This document shows positions 44,440 to 56,260 of a DNA stretch of 64,000 nt, piece by piece. This DNA comes from Streptomyces sp. NRRL F-6492 (GTDB lineage Bacteria; Actinomycetota; Actinomycetes; Streptomycetales; Streptomycetaceae), in contig NZ_LGEG01000210.1 in NCBI RefSeq assembly GCF_001280125.1, positions 1 through 64,000 of the forward strand, in the 5' to 3' direction. The translations under genes were made by a program, and so were the position numbers. The notes below the pieces were generated by a model. The model was not told where the DNA came from. It ran no database searches and saw only the letters and a program-made list of their open reading frames with translations. The number at the start of each line of letters is the position of its first letter. Position 1 is the first letter of the stretch.

Positions 44440-47400
44440 TTAAGCAGGTCTAAGACTGCCATGCCCACGCCCGTCGGCACGCATCGGCATGGGGGTGCCG
44501 GGGGTGCGCAGCGCGTCGAGGGTCCCGATGCCGAGCAGCGGTGCCCAGTCGCCGGGGGCGGCGACGATCCAGCCGCAGAGGAGTTCGGTGAAGACGGGCC
44601 GCTCGTGGACGAGGGCGGTGAGGAGCCGGTCGAGCCGTGCGGCGCCCTCGGGGGTGCGGACGCACAGGAGGCCGGCCCGGTGGGCGAGCCGCCGGGTGCG
44701 GGCCTCGCCGTTCCGCTCCGCGTCCCCGGCGGCGGCCGTCAGGAGGGCCTCCGGGACGGCGGGCTCCCCCGGCCCGGGGTCGTACCGCTCGTGCTCCAGG
44801 AGTACGTCGAGCAGCTCGTCGCGCAGATGGCGGGAGGCGCCGGTGCCGGGGGCGGCGAGCACGGGGGCGAGAGCGCGGCGGAGCGGGACGGACCGGCTCC
44901 GGATCAGGTCGCCGACCAGCGGGAGGAGCACGGCCCCGGCCCCGGGTCCGGCTTCGAGGCGCCGGTCCACGAAGGCGGCCACGTGCGGGGCGGCTTCGGG
45001 GTGGCGGAGGGCGTGGTCGCGGACGAGGGCGGCGGCGCGGCGGGCGAGGGCGGGCGCGTCGATCCCGGCGAGGGCCTCCAGGACGGCGGCCGGGTCCTCG
45101 CCGGGGGCGTCCAGCCGGGTCCGGAGGGCGTCGAGGGCCTGCTCGGGGTGGGTGGCGAGGGCCTCGACGAGGGCGTCCACGGGGACGCCGGGCTCGGTCG
45201 CGGCGCGGGGCAGGTGGCGGGCGCGGGTCTCCGGGTCGCGGACCAGGAGGCCGAGGGCGGCGCCGTGCAGGTCCCGGTCGGCGGGGCGGGCGAGGAGGGC
45301 GAGGGCCGCGTAGCGCAGCAGTTCGCGGTCGGCGGGGGCGGTGGCGCGGCCGGTGGCCAGGTGTCCGTACGCGGCGGCCGCGGCGCGGCGCTCCGGGCGT
45401 CCGTCGTCGTGGGCCCAGCGGTCGACGGCCCGGCAGAGGGCGGAGGTCTCGTCCCGGGCGAGGGCGGCGAGGAGGCCTTCGGCGAGGGGGTGGGCGGTGG
45501 CGACGAGCGCCTCGCACAGGTCGTCGACGGCGAGCGCCCGGTGGGCGTGCAGGAGGGCCTGGGCGGCGGTGGCGACGGTGGCGTGCGGGGCGGCGGGCAG
45601 CGGCCGGGCGTCGCCGAACCAGCGGCACAGGAGCGGCTGGACGCCCCGGGGGTCGGCGGCGAGCAGCTCGGCGACCGTGCCGAACCAGCGGTCCTCGCCC
45701 GGCGGGTCGGCGGTGACGAGCCGCCGGAGCAGGTCGGTCCGCTCGTCCTCCCCGACCGCGAGGCCCCGCCAGAAATCCGGCCCGAAGGCGGCGAAGGCGG
45801 GGCGGTGTCCCGGGCGGGCGCCGATCCGGTCGGCGAGCAGCCGCAGGACGGGCAGGCAGGGCCGGGGGTCCGGCATCCGCCGCAGGCTCTCCCCCAGCAG
45901 CCGCGCGGCCCACCAGGCGCCGTCCCCGTCCTGCCCGGCGTCCGCGAACCGGGCGAGCGCCTCGACGAGCCGGGCGAGCCGCGGCACGGACCCGCCCGCG
46001 CCGCGCTCCCGGTGTTCGAGCAGCAGCGCCTGGAGCACGGGCCCGATCCGGTGCCGGGGCACGGGCGGCGGCGCCGGGGCCCCGACGGCCCGGGGCTCCC
46101 CGCCGGACGGGCCGGGGAGGACGGCCGGGGGTACGGCGGGGACGGGGGCGCCCGGGTGGCCCGGATCGCCCGGGGCGTCCGGGGGCGCGTCCGGCGCCCG
46201 GTCCTCGTGGTGGGTGTGGACCAGGGCGTGGAGGGCCGTGTCCAGGTCGAGGTGGGCGGCCTGGAGCCAGTCGGCGAGTTCCTCGTGGGCGAAGCGGTAG
46301 CCGGAGCCCGCCGGGACGAGGAGGCCCTCGGTGAGGACGGCCGGGGCCCAGCCCTCCCGCCAGGGGAACAGCTCCTCGAAGGAGGCCCGGTCGAGGACGC
46401 CGTGGCCGGGGCCGAGGCAGCGGCGGGCCGCCTCGTGGACCCGGCCGGTCACGCGCGCGGCGAGCCGGCGGACGGCGGTCCCCCGGACGAGGGGCCGGGT
46501 GCCGGCGGCGATCCGGACGGCGGTCCGCAGGCACATCAGGTCGAGGTGGGCGGTGAAGACCTCCTCGCGGCGGGGCCGTCCCGGCACCTCGCCGGGCAGC
46601 GCGGCCCGGACCTCGGCGAGCAGCCGCAGGGCGAGCGGGTGCCGGGCGTCCGCCTCGGCGAGGTCCGTCTCCCCGATCCCGTACCCCTCGCGCACGGCCC
46701 GGGCCTCCGCCTCGGTGTACGGGCCGAGGACGACGGCGGCGGGCAGGCCGTCCCCGCCGCCGGCCGCGGGGCGGTGCAGGGCGTGCGGGCCGTAGAGGGC
46801 GCCCGCCCGCTCCCAGTGCTCGGGGCGGCAGGCGGTGGCGAGCCGGGCCCCGTGGGCGCGGAGCCACCGCTCGGTGGCCGCGGTCCAGGCGGGGAGCCGG
46901 TGGGCGAGGAGCGGGGGCATCTCCTCGGGGCCGTCGAGGACGACGAGGAGCGGCCGGCCGGCCTCCCGGGCGAGGGCGGCGGCCCGCTCGGGGGTGGCGG
47001 TGGTGGTGTCGCCGAGGGCCCCGGAGGCGGTGACGATGCGTCCGGCCCGGTCCAGGGCGCGGCCGACGGCGTCGGCGAGGGAGTGGTCCTCGGCGCGCAG
47101 GTCGGCGCCGCGCAGCCGGACGGTGGGGGCGGGTTCGGCGCCCAGGGCGCGGCGGGCGCAGAGCGCGGCGAGGGCGGTGGTGCGGCCGGTGCCGGGGGTG
47201 CCGACCAGGGCGAGGACGGGGGCGTCCCCGGCGGTGAAGCGGTCGAGTTCGCGGGCGCATCCGGCGCGCTCGACGGGTTCGGGCCAGGGGCCGGGGTCCC
47301 GGACGGGCCCGGAGGAGGTGGCGGTGAGCTCCAGGATCCCGGCGAGGTTGAGGTCGGGGCCGTAGGCGGGGACGGTGGCGGCGTTGCGGCGCAGCAGGGC

Positions 47401-47967
47401 GGTGAGCGGGCCGTCGGGCCGGAGCGGGACCGCGTACCCGGCGGCCCGGCGGCCGCCGTGGAGGGCGGTGCCGAGGACGGCGAGGACGGTGCCGGTGGTG
47501 GTGTCGAGGACGGGGCTCCCCGCGGCCCGGCCGCCGCGGCGGAGCGCCTCGGCGCCCTCGGTGCCGATGGCGAGTGCGAGGGCCTCGTCGAGGTCGTGGA
47601 AGCGGTCGGCGGCGGTGTACGTGACGGTGGCGGGGCCGAGGACGCGCGCCTCGCGCCAGCCGTGGGCCTCGATCCGGACGTACGTGCCGGGCTCGACCTC
47701 GGGGCGGGTCGCGAGCGGCAGGGGGCGGACGCCGAGCCCTTCGCTGTGGACGAGGGCGAGTCCGCTCTCGGGCAGGGGGACGACGGCCCCGGCCTCGGCG
47801 AGCCAGCTGCGGTCGCCGGGAGCGCGCAGCAGGACGCGGCTGAGCCCGTCGACGGCCTCGTGGCTGGTGACGACCGTTCCGTGGTGGTCGGCGAGGAAGC
47901 CGGTGCCGCGCGTCCGGCCCGCCGGATCGCAGATCCGCACCAGCGTCGCCAGGTCCCCGCGTCCCAT
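44440..47967 (-). CDS. Trypsin-like domain fused to a P-loop (STAND/NACHT-like) NTPase and helical repeats; key residues altered
   Basis: 1175 residues. Residues 1-195 match a trypsin-like serine protease fold: His36 in TGFLADHHGTVVTSHEAV and Ser151 in RAAGSPVLD, but the Asp site reads ESGLALV (residues 67-73) with glycine where DLALV is usual. Residues ~225-520 are a P-loop NTPase: Walker A GTPGTGRTT (256-264), with Arg262 where lysine is normal, and Walker B VVLDGPEE (D345). The rest is Ala/Leu/Arg-rich helical repeat text (HEAT/TPR-like). Protease-STAND fusions are known from bacterial conflict and programmed-death systems, but both active sites look degraded. I cannot say whether that is family-wide. 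Start ATG 47967. Sits between ribF and truB. Confidence 0.75.
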   Translation of the reverse strand: MGRGDLATLVRICDPAGRTRGTGFLADHHGTVVTSHEAVDGLSRVLLRAPGDRSWLAEAGAVVPLPESGLALVHSEGLGVRPLPLATRPEVEPGTYVRIEAHGWREARVLGPATVTYTAADRFHDLDEALALAIGTEGAEALRRGGRAAGSPVLDTTTGTVLAVLGTALHGGRRAAGYAVPLRPDGPLTALLRRNAATVPAYGPDLNLAGILELTATSSGPVRDPGPWPEPVERAGCARELDRFTAGDAPVLALVGTPGTGRTTALAALCARRALGAEPAPTVRLRGADLRAEDHSLADAVGRALDRAGRIVTASGALGDTTTATPERAAALAREAGRPLLVVLDGPEEMPPLLAHRLPAWTAATERWLRAHGARLATACRPEHWERAGALYGPHALHRPAAGGGDGLPAAVVLGPYTEAEARAVREGYGIGETDLAEADARHPLALRLLAEVRAALPGEVPGRPRREEVFTAHLDLMCLRTAVRIAAGTRPLVRGTAVRRLAARVTGRVHEAARRCLGPGHGVLDRASFEELFPWREGWAPAVLTEGLLVPAGSGYRFAHEELADWLQAAHLDLDTALHALVHTHHEDRAPDAPPDAPGDPGHPGAPVPAVPPAVLPGPSGGEPRAVGAPAPPPVPRHRIGPVLQALLLEHRERGAGGSVPRLARLVEALARFADAGQDGDGAWWAARLLGESLRRMPDPRPCLPVLRLLADRIGARPGHRPAFAAFGPDFWRGLAVGEDERTDLLRRLVTADPPGEDRWFGTVAELLAADPRGVQPLLCRWFGDARPLPAAPHATVATAAQALLHAHRALAVDDLCEALVATAHPLAEGLLAALARDETSALCRAVDRWAHDDGRPERRAAAAAYGHLATGRATAPADRELLRYAALALLARPADRDLHGAALGLLVRDPETRARHLPRAATEPGVPVDALVEALATHPEQALDALRTRLDAPGEDPAAVLEALAGIDAPALARRAAALVRDHALRHPEAAPHVAAFVDRRLEAGPGAGAVLLPLVGDLIRSRSVPLRRALAPVLAAPGTGASRHLRDELLDVLLEHERYDPGPGEPAVPEALLTAAAGDAERNGEARTRRLAHRAGLLCVRTPEGAARLDRLLTALVHERPVFTELLCGWIVAAPGDWAPLLGIGTLDALRTPGTPMPMRADGRGHGSLRPA

Positions 47968-48110
47968 GGTGACGACGGTAGGCCGCCGGTGATCACCCCA
48001 CGGCACGCGCAGGGGAACGCGCCCCCTTCCGCTCCCCCTTTCGCTCCGAGCGCCTCCCCGTCGGAGTGAATTTCCGTGACTTCCGCGGACAGGGTCCCGC
48101 CGGGGAACGA

Positions 48111-48146
48111 GAGTGGGGCGGGTACGCGCGCGTACCCGCCCCACTC
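48111..48146 (-). terminator. Terminator of the nusA-infB-truB operon
   Basis: Perfect 36-base palindrome with no mismatches (GAGTGGGGCGGGTACGCG and its complement), 27 bases past the truB stop. Very strong; no long U tract follows on the minus strand, as usual in Streptomyces. Confidence 0.85.
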
Positions 48147-48173
48147 GGGGCCCGGGGGCCCGTTCCCGTTCCG

Positions 48174-49073
48174 TCAGCCGAAGACCGCGAGGCTCTTCGC
48201 CTTGCCCCGCTGGTCCTCGACCAGGGCGAGCAGCTTCCCCTCCGGTCCGAAGACCGCGACGGGACCCTTCGGGTACTCCGGCATCTCCAGGCGGACGCCG
48301 TTGAGCAGCAGCCGGGCCCGCTTCTCGTCGACGTCCCAGCGCGGGAACGCCGCCGAGGCCGCGTCCGCGACCGGCATGACCGTCAGCTCCTCCTGGAGCT
48401 GGTCCAGGGTCCTGGCCGAGTCCAGCTTGTACGGGCCGACCCGGGTGCGGCGCAGCGCGGTCAGATGGCCGCCCACGCCGAGCCCGGCGCCGAGGTCCCG
48501 GGCGAGCGCCCGGATGTACGTACCGGAGGAGCAGACCACCGAGACGACCAGGTCGACCACGGGGGTGCCGTCCTCGGCGACGGCCTCGCGGACGTCGTAC
48601 ACCCGGAAGGAGGAGACGGTGACCGGCCGGGCCGGGATCTCGAACTCCTCGCCGCCGCGCACGCGCGCGTACGACCGCTTGCCGTCGATCTTGATCGCGG
48701 AGACCTTCGACGGCACCTGCATGATGGCGCCGGTCAGCTCCGCCACACCGGCGTCGATCTGCTCGCGGGTGACCTTCGAAGCGTCGACCGACGCCGTGAT
48801 CTCGCCCTCGGCGTCGTCGGTGATCGTGGTCTGGCCCAGGCGGACGGTGCCCAGGTACTCCTTCTCGGTCAGCGCGAGGTGACCGAGGAGCTTGGTCGCC
48901 CGCTCCACGCCGAGGACGAGGACGCCCGTGGCCATGGGGTCGAGCGTTCCGGCGTGGCCGACGCGGCGGGTCTTCGCGATCCCGCGCATCTTGGCCACGA
49001 CGTCGTGCGAAGTGAAGCCCGACGGCTTGTCGACGATGACAAGGCCGTCGGGCGTGGGGGCTGTGTTGCTCAT
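48174..49073 (-). CDS. truB: tRNA pseudouridine(55) synthase
   Basis: 299 residues. Makes the T-loop pseudouridine of tRNAs. Catalytic aspartate in HAGTLDPMATGVLVL; KIDGKRSYARVRGG and SSGTYIRALARDLG motifs. Actinobacterial C-terminal TruB domain present (EYPKGPVAVFGPEGKLLALV). ATG overlaps the rbfA stop (ATGA). Last gene of the operon. Confidence 0.96.
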   Translation of the reverse strand: MSNTAPTPDGLVIVDKPSGFTSHDVVAKMRGIAKTRRVGHAGTLDPMATGVLVLGVERATKLLGHLALTEKEYLGTVRLGQTTITDDAEGEITASVDASKVTREQIDAGVAELTGAIMQVPSKVSAIKIDGKRSYARVRGGEEFEIPARPVTVSSFRVYDVREAVAEDGTPVVDLVVSVVCSSGTYIRALARDLGAGLGVGGHLTALRRTRVGPYKLDSARTLDQLQEELTVMPVADAASAAFPRWDVDEKRARLLLNGVRLEMPEYPKGPVAVFGPEGKLLALVEDQRGKAKSLAVFG

Positions 49074-49510
49074 TCGGCGGCTTCGTCCTCGCCCGGCTTC
49101 TTGTAGGGGTCGGCGTCGCCCGCGAAGCCGGCGCCCGAGGACGCCTCCCGCACCTGGGCGTCGGAGGCCCGCGCCTTGTCGAGGAGGTCCTCGATGGTGC
49201 GCGCGTTCTCCGGGAGGGCGTCGGCCACGAAGGTCAGCGTCGGGGTGAACTTGGTCCCCGCCGCCCGGCCCACGGCCGAGCGGAGGACGCCCTTGGCGCT
49301 CTCCAGGCCCGCCGCGGCGCTCGCCCGCTCCTCGTCGTCGCCGTAGACCGTGTAGAAGACCGTGGCCTCCCGCAGGTCACCGGTGACGCGGGTGTCCGTG
49401 ATGGTCACGTGCGTACCCAGGCGGGGGTCCTTGATGCCGCGCTGCAGCTTCTCGGCGACCACCTCCCGGATGAGGTCCGCCAGCTTCTTCGCCCGCGCGT
49501 TGTCGGCCAC
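49070..49510 (-). CDS. rbfA: 30S ribosome-binding factor A
   Basis: 146 residues. Late 30S maturation factor. KH-like fold with ARAKKLADLIREVVAEKLQR, HVTITDTRVTGDLREATVFY and PTLTFVADALPENARTIEDL. AAGGAGAAGG upstream of the ATG. Stop overlaps truB; DUF503 gene lies 29 bases upstream. Confidence 0.96.
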   Translation of the reverse strand: MADNARAKKLADLIREVVAEKLQRGIKDPRLGTHVTITDTRVTGDLREATVFYTVYGDDEERASAAAGLESAKGVLRSAVGRAAGTKFTPTLTFVADALPENARTIEDLLDKARASDAQVREASSGAGFAGDADPYKKPGEDEAAE

Positions 49511-49539
49511 TGGTCCTTCTCCTTCTTCGCCTTGCTCAA

Positions 49540-49833
49540 TCAGTCTTCATCAGTGTGGAGCCTGCGGCGCACCGACAGCAGCTCCACCTCCGGCCGGGCG
49601 GCGACGAGCCGCTCGCACCGGTCCAGCACGTCGCTGAGGTGTCCCGGGTCCCCCGTCACCATCGCGACGCCGATCTCGGCCCGCCGGTGGAGGTCCTGGC
49701 CGCCGACCTCCGCCGCGCTCACCGCGAACTTGCGCTGGAGCTCGGCGACGATCGGCCTGACGACGGAGCGCTTCTCCTTCAGCGAACGTACGTCGCCGAG
49801 GAGCAGATCGAAGGACAGTGTCCCCACATACAT
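49540..49833 (-). CDS. DUF503 (YlxP-like) protein
   Basis: 97 residues: MYVGTLSFDLLLGDVRSLKE, then KRSVVRPIVAELQRKFAVSA and EVELLSVRR. The YlxP/DUF503 family is almost always encoded between infB and rbfA; some members are reported to associate with RNA or ribosome assembly, but the role is unclear. ATG at 49833 by homology; no strong ribosome site. Confidence 0.9.
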   Translation of the reverse strand: MYVGTLSFDLLLGDVRSLKEKRSVVRPIVAELQRKFAVSAAEVGGQDLHRRAEIGVAMVTGDPGHLSDVLDRCERLVAARPEVELLSVRRRLHTDED

Positions 49834-49870
49834 GTGTGTCCGGATGTCCCGCCGGTTCGGGGTCAGTGGT

Positions 49871-49890
49871 CCCGCCCTCGACAGGGCGGG
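49871..49890 (-). terminator. Small hairpin upstream of DUF503
   Basis: Perfect 8-bp arms CCCGCCCT/AGGGCGGG, loop CGAC, in the infB-DUF503 gap. May be an attenuator or part of a tandem terminator with the next feature. Confidence 0.45.
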
Positions 49891-49917
49891 AACACCAGAA
49901 CCGTACACGCAACGGCC

Positions 49918-49955
49918 GGGGCCGATCGACGGAATAAGTTCCGCCGACCGGCCCC
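49918..49955 (-). terminator. Imperfect hairpin after infB
   Basis: Outer 7-bp stem, short mismatches, inner CGGAA/TTCCG stem, loop TAAG; 26 bases after the infB stop. Suggests partial termination between infB and the DUF503-rbfA-truB genes. Confidence 0.5.
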
Positions 49956-49980
49956 TGCTCACTGCTGCGATCGGACGCGA

Positions 49981-53070
<3,090 letters not shown>

Positions 53071-53215
53071 TTCGCTCCTTTGAGGTCCGGTTACCGCCGG
53101 ACCGTCGCTACTTCATGGGCGTACTCATCGCGTACTCATCGAGTGCTCATCGCAATCTCGACCTACTTCCAACTCGCGAGGTACCTGACCGCACGGTGAT
53201 CCGTGCCGTACTTCT

Positions 53216-53497
53216 TCACTGCTGTGCCGATCGCTCGACGTGGTGGCGGAGTGCCGCGGTGTCGAGCGGGCCCTGGACCCTGAAGGCCCTCGGGAACGCT
53301 CGGCGGCGGACCGCCAGATCGAGACAGACCACGGCGGGGTGCAGGTACGCACCCCGGCCGGGCAGCGTACCGCGATGATCCGGAACGCACTCGTCCTTGT
53401 TCACCACGATCCGCAGCAGATCGCTCTTGGCCGCTCGCTCCCGGCATCCCACGCAGGTTCGCTCAGGGCACACGCGGGCGTGCGTCCGGCCAGACAC
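53216..53497 (-). CDS. ylxR: YlxR family RNA-binding protein (DUF448)
   Basis: 93 residues. Contains PERTCVGCRERAAKSDLLRI, DHRGTLPGRGAYLHPAVVC and RRRAFPRAFRV, the GRGA(Y/W) motif of YlxR. Reported in Bacillus as a nucleoid- and RNA-binding protein that influences transcription of rnpB. GTG at 53497; the upstream in-frame text is not coding. Sits between nusA and infB as usual. Confidence 0.93.
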   Translation of the reverse strand: MSGRTHARVCPERTCVGCRERAAKSDLLRIVVNKDECVPDHRGTLPGRGAYLHPAVVCLDLAVRRRAFPRAFRVQGPLDTAALRHHVERSAQQ

Positions 53498-53571
53498 GAT
53501 TAAGTCTACCTCCCCGTACCGACCCCGCCCGTTTGGGGCAAGAATCGAACAGTCGTTGGCCAAAAACGGTC

Positions 53572-54573
53572 TCAGGCCTGGCCGGCCTGCTCCGTCTGCT
53601 CGGTGTCCGGACGGATGTCGATCCGCCAGCCGGTGAGGCGGGCGGCGAGGCGGGCGTTCTGGCCCTCCTTGCCGATCGCCAGCGACAGCTGGTAGTCCGG
53701 CACCGTCACCCGGGCCGAACGGGCGGCCAGGTCGACGATCTCGACCTTGGACACCCGGGCGGGGGAGAGCGCGTTCGCCACCATCTCGGCCGGGTCGTCC
53801 GACCAGTCGACGATGTCGATCTTCTCGCCGAGCAGCTCCGCCATCACGTTGCGGACGCGGCTGCCCATCGGGCCGATGCAGGCGCCCTTGGGGTTCAGGC
53901 CCGAACGGGTGGCGCGGACGGCGATCTTGGTGCGGTGGCCGGCCTCGCGGGCGATGGCCGAGATCTCGACCGAGCCGTCCGCGATCTCCGGCACCTCCAG
54001 GGCGAAGAGCTTCTTCACCAGGTTGGGGTGGGTGCGCGACAGGGTGACGGAGGGGCCGCGGACGCCCTTGGCGACCCGGACGACGTACGTCCGCAGGCGC
54101 AGGCCGTGGGTGTACTCCTCGCCCGGCACCTGCTCCTGGACCGGGAGGATGGCCTCCAGCTTGTCGTCCAGCCTGACCAGGACGTTCTTCGGGTCCTTGC
54201 CCTGCTGCACCACACCGGCGACGACGTCGCCCTCGCGGCGCGCGTACTCGCCGAAGGTCACGTCGTTCTCGGCGTCCCGCAGCCGCTGCTGGATGACCTG
54301 GCGGGCGGTGCTCGCCGCGATCCGGCCGAAGTCCGAGGGGGTGTCGTCGAAGTCCTTGGGCTCCTGGCCCTCCTCCAGGTCGGAGGGGTCCTCCTTGGCC
54401 CAGACGGTGACGTGGCCGGTGTGCCGGTCCAGCTCCACGCGCGCGTGGCGGCGGGCGTCGGGGGTGCGGTGGTACGCGATGAGGAGGGCCGACTCGATCG
54501 CCTCGACCAGCAGGTCGAAGGAGATCTCCTTCTCATGCGCCAAGCCCTTGAGAAGCTTCACGTCGATGTCCAC
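53572..54573 (-). CDS. nusA: Transcription termination/antitermination factor NusA
   Basis: 333 residues, GTG start with AGGAGG upstream. N-terminal RNAP-binding domain ([17 protein letters not shown]), S1 domain around 115-185, two KH domains ([14 protein letters not shown] and [18 protein letters not shown]). Ends soon after KH2: it lacks the acidic C-terminal repeats of E. coli NusA, which is normal in Actinobacteria. Two bases after rimP stop. Confidence 0.96.
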   Translation of the reverse strand: MDIDVKLLKGLAHEKEISFDLLVEAIESALLIAYHRTPDARRHARVELDRHTGHVTVWAKEDPSDLEEGQEPKDFDDTPSDFGRIAASTARQVIQQRLRDAENDVTFGEYARREGDVVAGVVQQGKDPKNVLVRLDDKLEAILPVQEQVPGEEYTHGLRLRTYVVRVAKGVRGPSVTLSRTHPNLVKKLFALEVPEIADGSVEISAIAREAGHRTKIAVRATRSGLNPKGACIGPMGSRVRNVMAELLGEKIDIVDWSDDPAEMVANALSPARVSKVEIVDLAARSARVTVPDYQLSLAIGKEGQNARLAARLTGWRIDIRPDTEQTEQAGQA

Positions 54574-54575
54574 GG

Positions 54576-55073
54576 CTACGCCTCCTCTTCCTTCTTGTCC
54601 TTGCGGTTGAACTCGATCTCGACACGCGCCTTGGAGACGTCGGCGAACTCGATCCGGCGGGCGGTGGGCCTGCGCCCCTTCACGCCCGGCACTTCGAGGT
54701 CGAGGCCGTCCTCGTCCACGGCGAGGATCCGGGCGACCAGCTCGCCCTCGTCGGCCAGCTGGAGCCGGACGAGCCGGCCGGTGGCGCGCACGTAGTGGCG
54801 GTGCTCGGTGAGGGGGCGGTCGGCGCCGGGGGAGCTGACTTCGAGGACGTACTCGCCCTCGCCCATCGCGTCGGTCTCGTCGAGCTTCTCGGAGATCGCG
54901 CGGCTCAGCTCGGCGCAGGCGTCCAGCTCCACGCCCTCGTCCGAGTCGACGACGATCCGCAGCAGTCCGCGGCGGCCCGCCCGGGACACCTCGATCTCTT
55001 CCAGATCCAGGTCCTTCGCGCGGACGAGCGGCTCGACGAGTCCGCGCAGCCTGTCGCTCTGGGTGGTGCTCAT
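54576..55073 (-). CDS. rimP: Ribosome maturation factor RimP
   Basis: 165 residues. 30S assembly factor. [56 protein letters not shown] and the SH3-like end. First gene of the operon; divergent from a lipoprotein gene across 185 bases that should carry the main operon promoter. Confidence 0.95.
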   Translation of the reverse strand: MSTTQSDRLRGLVEPLVRAKDLDLEEIEVSRAGRRGLLRIVVDSDEGVELDACAELSRAISEKLDETDAMGEGEYVLEVSSPGADRPLTEHRHYVRATGRLVRLQLADEGELVARILAVDEDGLDLEVPGVKGRRPTARRIEFADVSKARVEIEFNRKDKKEEEA

Positions 55074-55258
55074 CCGGGTGACTCCTCGGCCGCGTGTGCT
55101 GTTGTGTTTCGTCGCGTGTCAGACCAAAGGGTATCCGGTCCGGGAGGGTGTTGCCGTCCATCGCCCGGGGGGCCGCGGGTACGCTCGCCTGCGGTGATCC
55201 GAACGATCTTCCGATGCGTACGGATCTTCGACTGTGGACGGCGGCCGAGGGAGAAGGC
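55074..55258. promoter_or_regulatory. Divergent promoter region rimP operon / lipoprotein
   Basis: 185 bases. AGACCAAAGGGTAT near 55118-55132 is the AT-richest part; no clear box assignment. Confidence 0.35.
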
Positions 55259-55816
55259 GTGACGACGACGGGCAGACGCGCGCTCCTCGCGGCGGGGGCG
55301 GCCGCGGGGGCGACGGCCCTGGTGGGCTGCACCTCCTCCGGCGGGGAGGGGCCCCGGCGGCCGAGCGCCGCCGAGCGGGAGGCCGAACGGGTGGCGCGCG
55401 CCGAGGCGGCGCTGCGGGCACGCTCGGTGACGGCCGCGCGCGGGCTGCTCGAACGGTACGACGCGGTGCTCGCCGCGCACCCCGCCCTGGCGCCCCGGCT
55501 GGCGCCGCTGCGGCGCTCGGTGGCGGCGCACGTGAAGGCCCTCGGCGAGGGCGGGACGGACGCGGTGAAGCCCGCCGCGGCCTCCCCGGCGCCCTCCGCC
55601 TCCGCGCGCCCCACGGCGGCCTCCCCCGCGCCCGTCCCGGTGGCGACCGACCCCGCGACGGCCCTCGGGGAGCTGGCGGCGGCCGAGCGGACCGCCTCCG
55701 ACGGCCATGCGGACGCGCTGCTGGCCGCCCCGCCGGAGTACGCCCGGCTGCTCGCCTCGGTGGCGGCCTCGGGCGCCGTCCACGCCTATCTGCTGACCGA
55801 AGGAGCCCGGGCATGA
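55259..55816 (+). CDS. Putative twin-arginine-like lipoprotein, unknown function
   Basis: 185 residues. GTG 55259 with GGGAGAAGG upstream begins [23 protein letters not shown]: an Arg-Arg signal peptide with lipobox LVGC. Mature part is helical, Ala-rich, with an Ala/Pro linker (residues ~105-130) and a second helical part containing [19 protein letters not shown], which looks like half of a ferritin-like bundle. ATGA overlap with the ferritin-like gene that follows. Confidence 0.8.
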   Translation: MTTTGRRALLAAGAAAGATALVGCTSSGGEGPRRPSAAEREAERVARAEAALRARSVTAARGLLERYDAVLAAHPALAPRLAPLRRSVAAHVKALGEGGTDAVKPAAASPAPSASARPTAASPAPVPVATDPATALGELAAAERTASDGHADALLAAPPEYARLLASVAASGAVHAYLLTEGARA

Positions 55817-56229
55817 GCGCCCTCGACGCCACCCAGGCGGCGCTGGCCGCCGAGCACGCGGCCGTGTACGGGTACGGGGTCGTCGGCGGCCGGATCGCCC
55901 CGGAGCGCCGGGCGGAGGCCACGGCCGCGTACGAGGCCCACCGGGCCCGCCGGGAGGTGCTGCGCCGGGCGGTGCGGGACCTCGGCGGCGCGCCGGTGGC
56001 GGCGGCCGCCGCGTACGGGCTGCCGTTCCGGGTAGGGGATCCGGCGGGCGCGGTGCGGCTCGCCGCCGTCCTGGAGGACCGGGTGGCCGGCGTCTACTCC
56101 GACCTGGTCCGGGCCACCGAGGGCCCGGCCCGGCGGGAGGCGGCCGCCGCGCTCAGGGAGGCGGCGGTACGCGCCGTGCGCTGGCGCGGCGGCGACGTAA
56201 CCTTTCCTGGGCTCGCCGAGCGGGCCTGA
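55813..56229 (+). CDS. Ferritin-like domain protein (DUF4439 type)
   Basis: 138 residues of four-helix bundle text: ATQAALAAEHAAVYGYGVVG, RREVLRRAVRDLGG and LEDRVAGVYSDLVRATEG. Glutamates at AAEH and in LEDR could bind metal, but a full di-iron set is not obvious. Coupled to the preceding lipoprotein; the pair may act together at the membrane. Function unknown. Confidence 0.85.
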   Translation: MSALDATQAALAAEHAAVYGYGVVGGRIAPERRAEATAAYEAHRARREVLRRAVRDLGGAPVAAAAAYGLPFRVGDPAGAVRLAAVLEDRVAGVYSDLVRATEGPARREAAAALREAAVRAVRWRGGDVTFPGLAERA

Positions 56230-56260
56230 GCCCCGCCCCGACCGAAGGAACAACGTACGC

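Noticed and set aside
44489..48069. Long plus-strand frames opposite the protease-NTPase gene
   Set aside because: Gly/Glu/Arg-rich antisense shadows; the minus-strand product has recognisable motifs.
49834..49980. Possible tRNA or small RNA gene in the infB-DUF503 gap
   Set aside because: No cloverleaf or CCA; the structure is explained by two hairpins.
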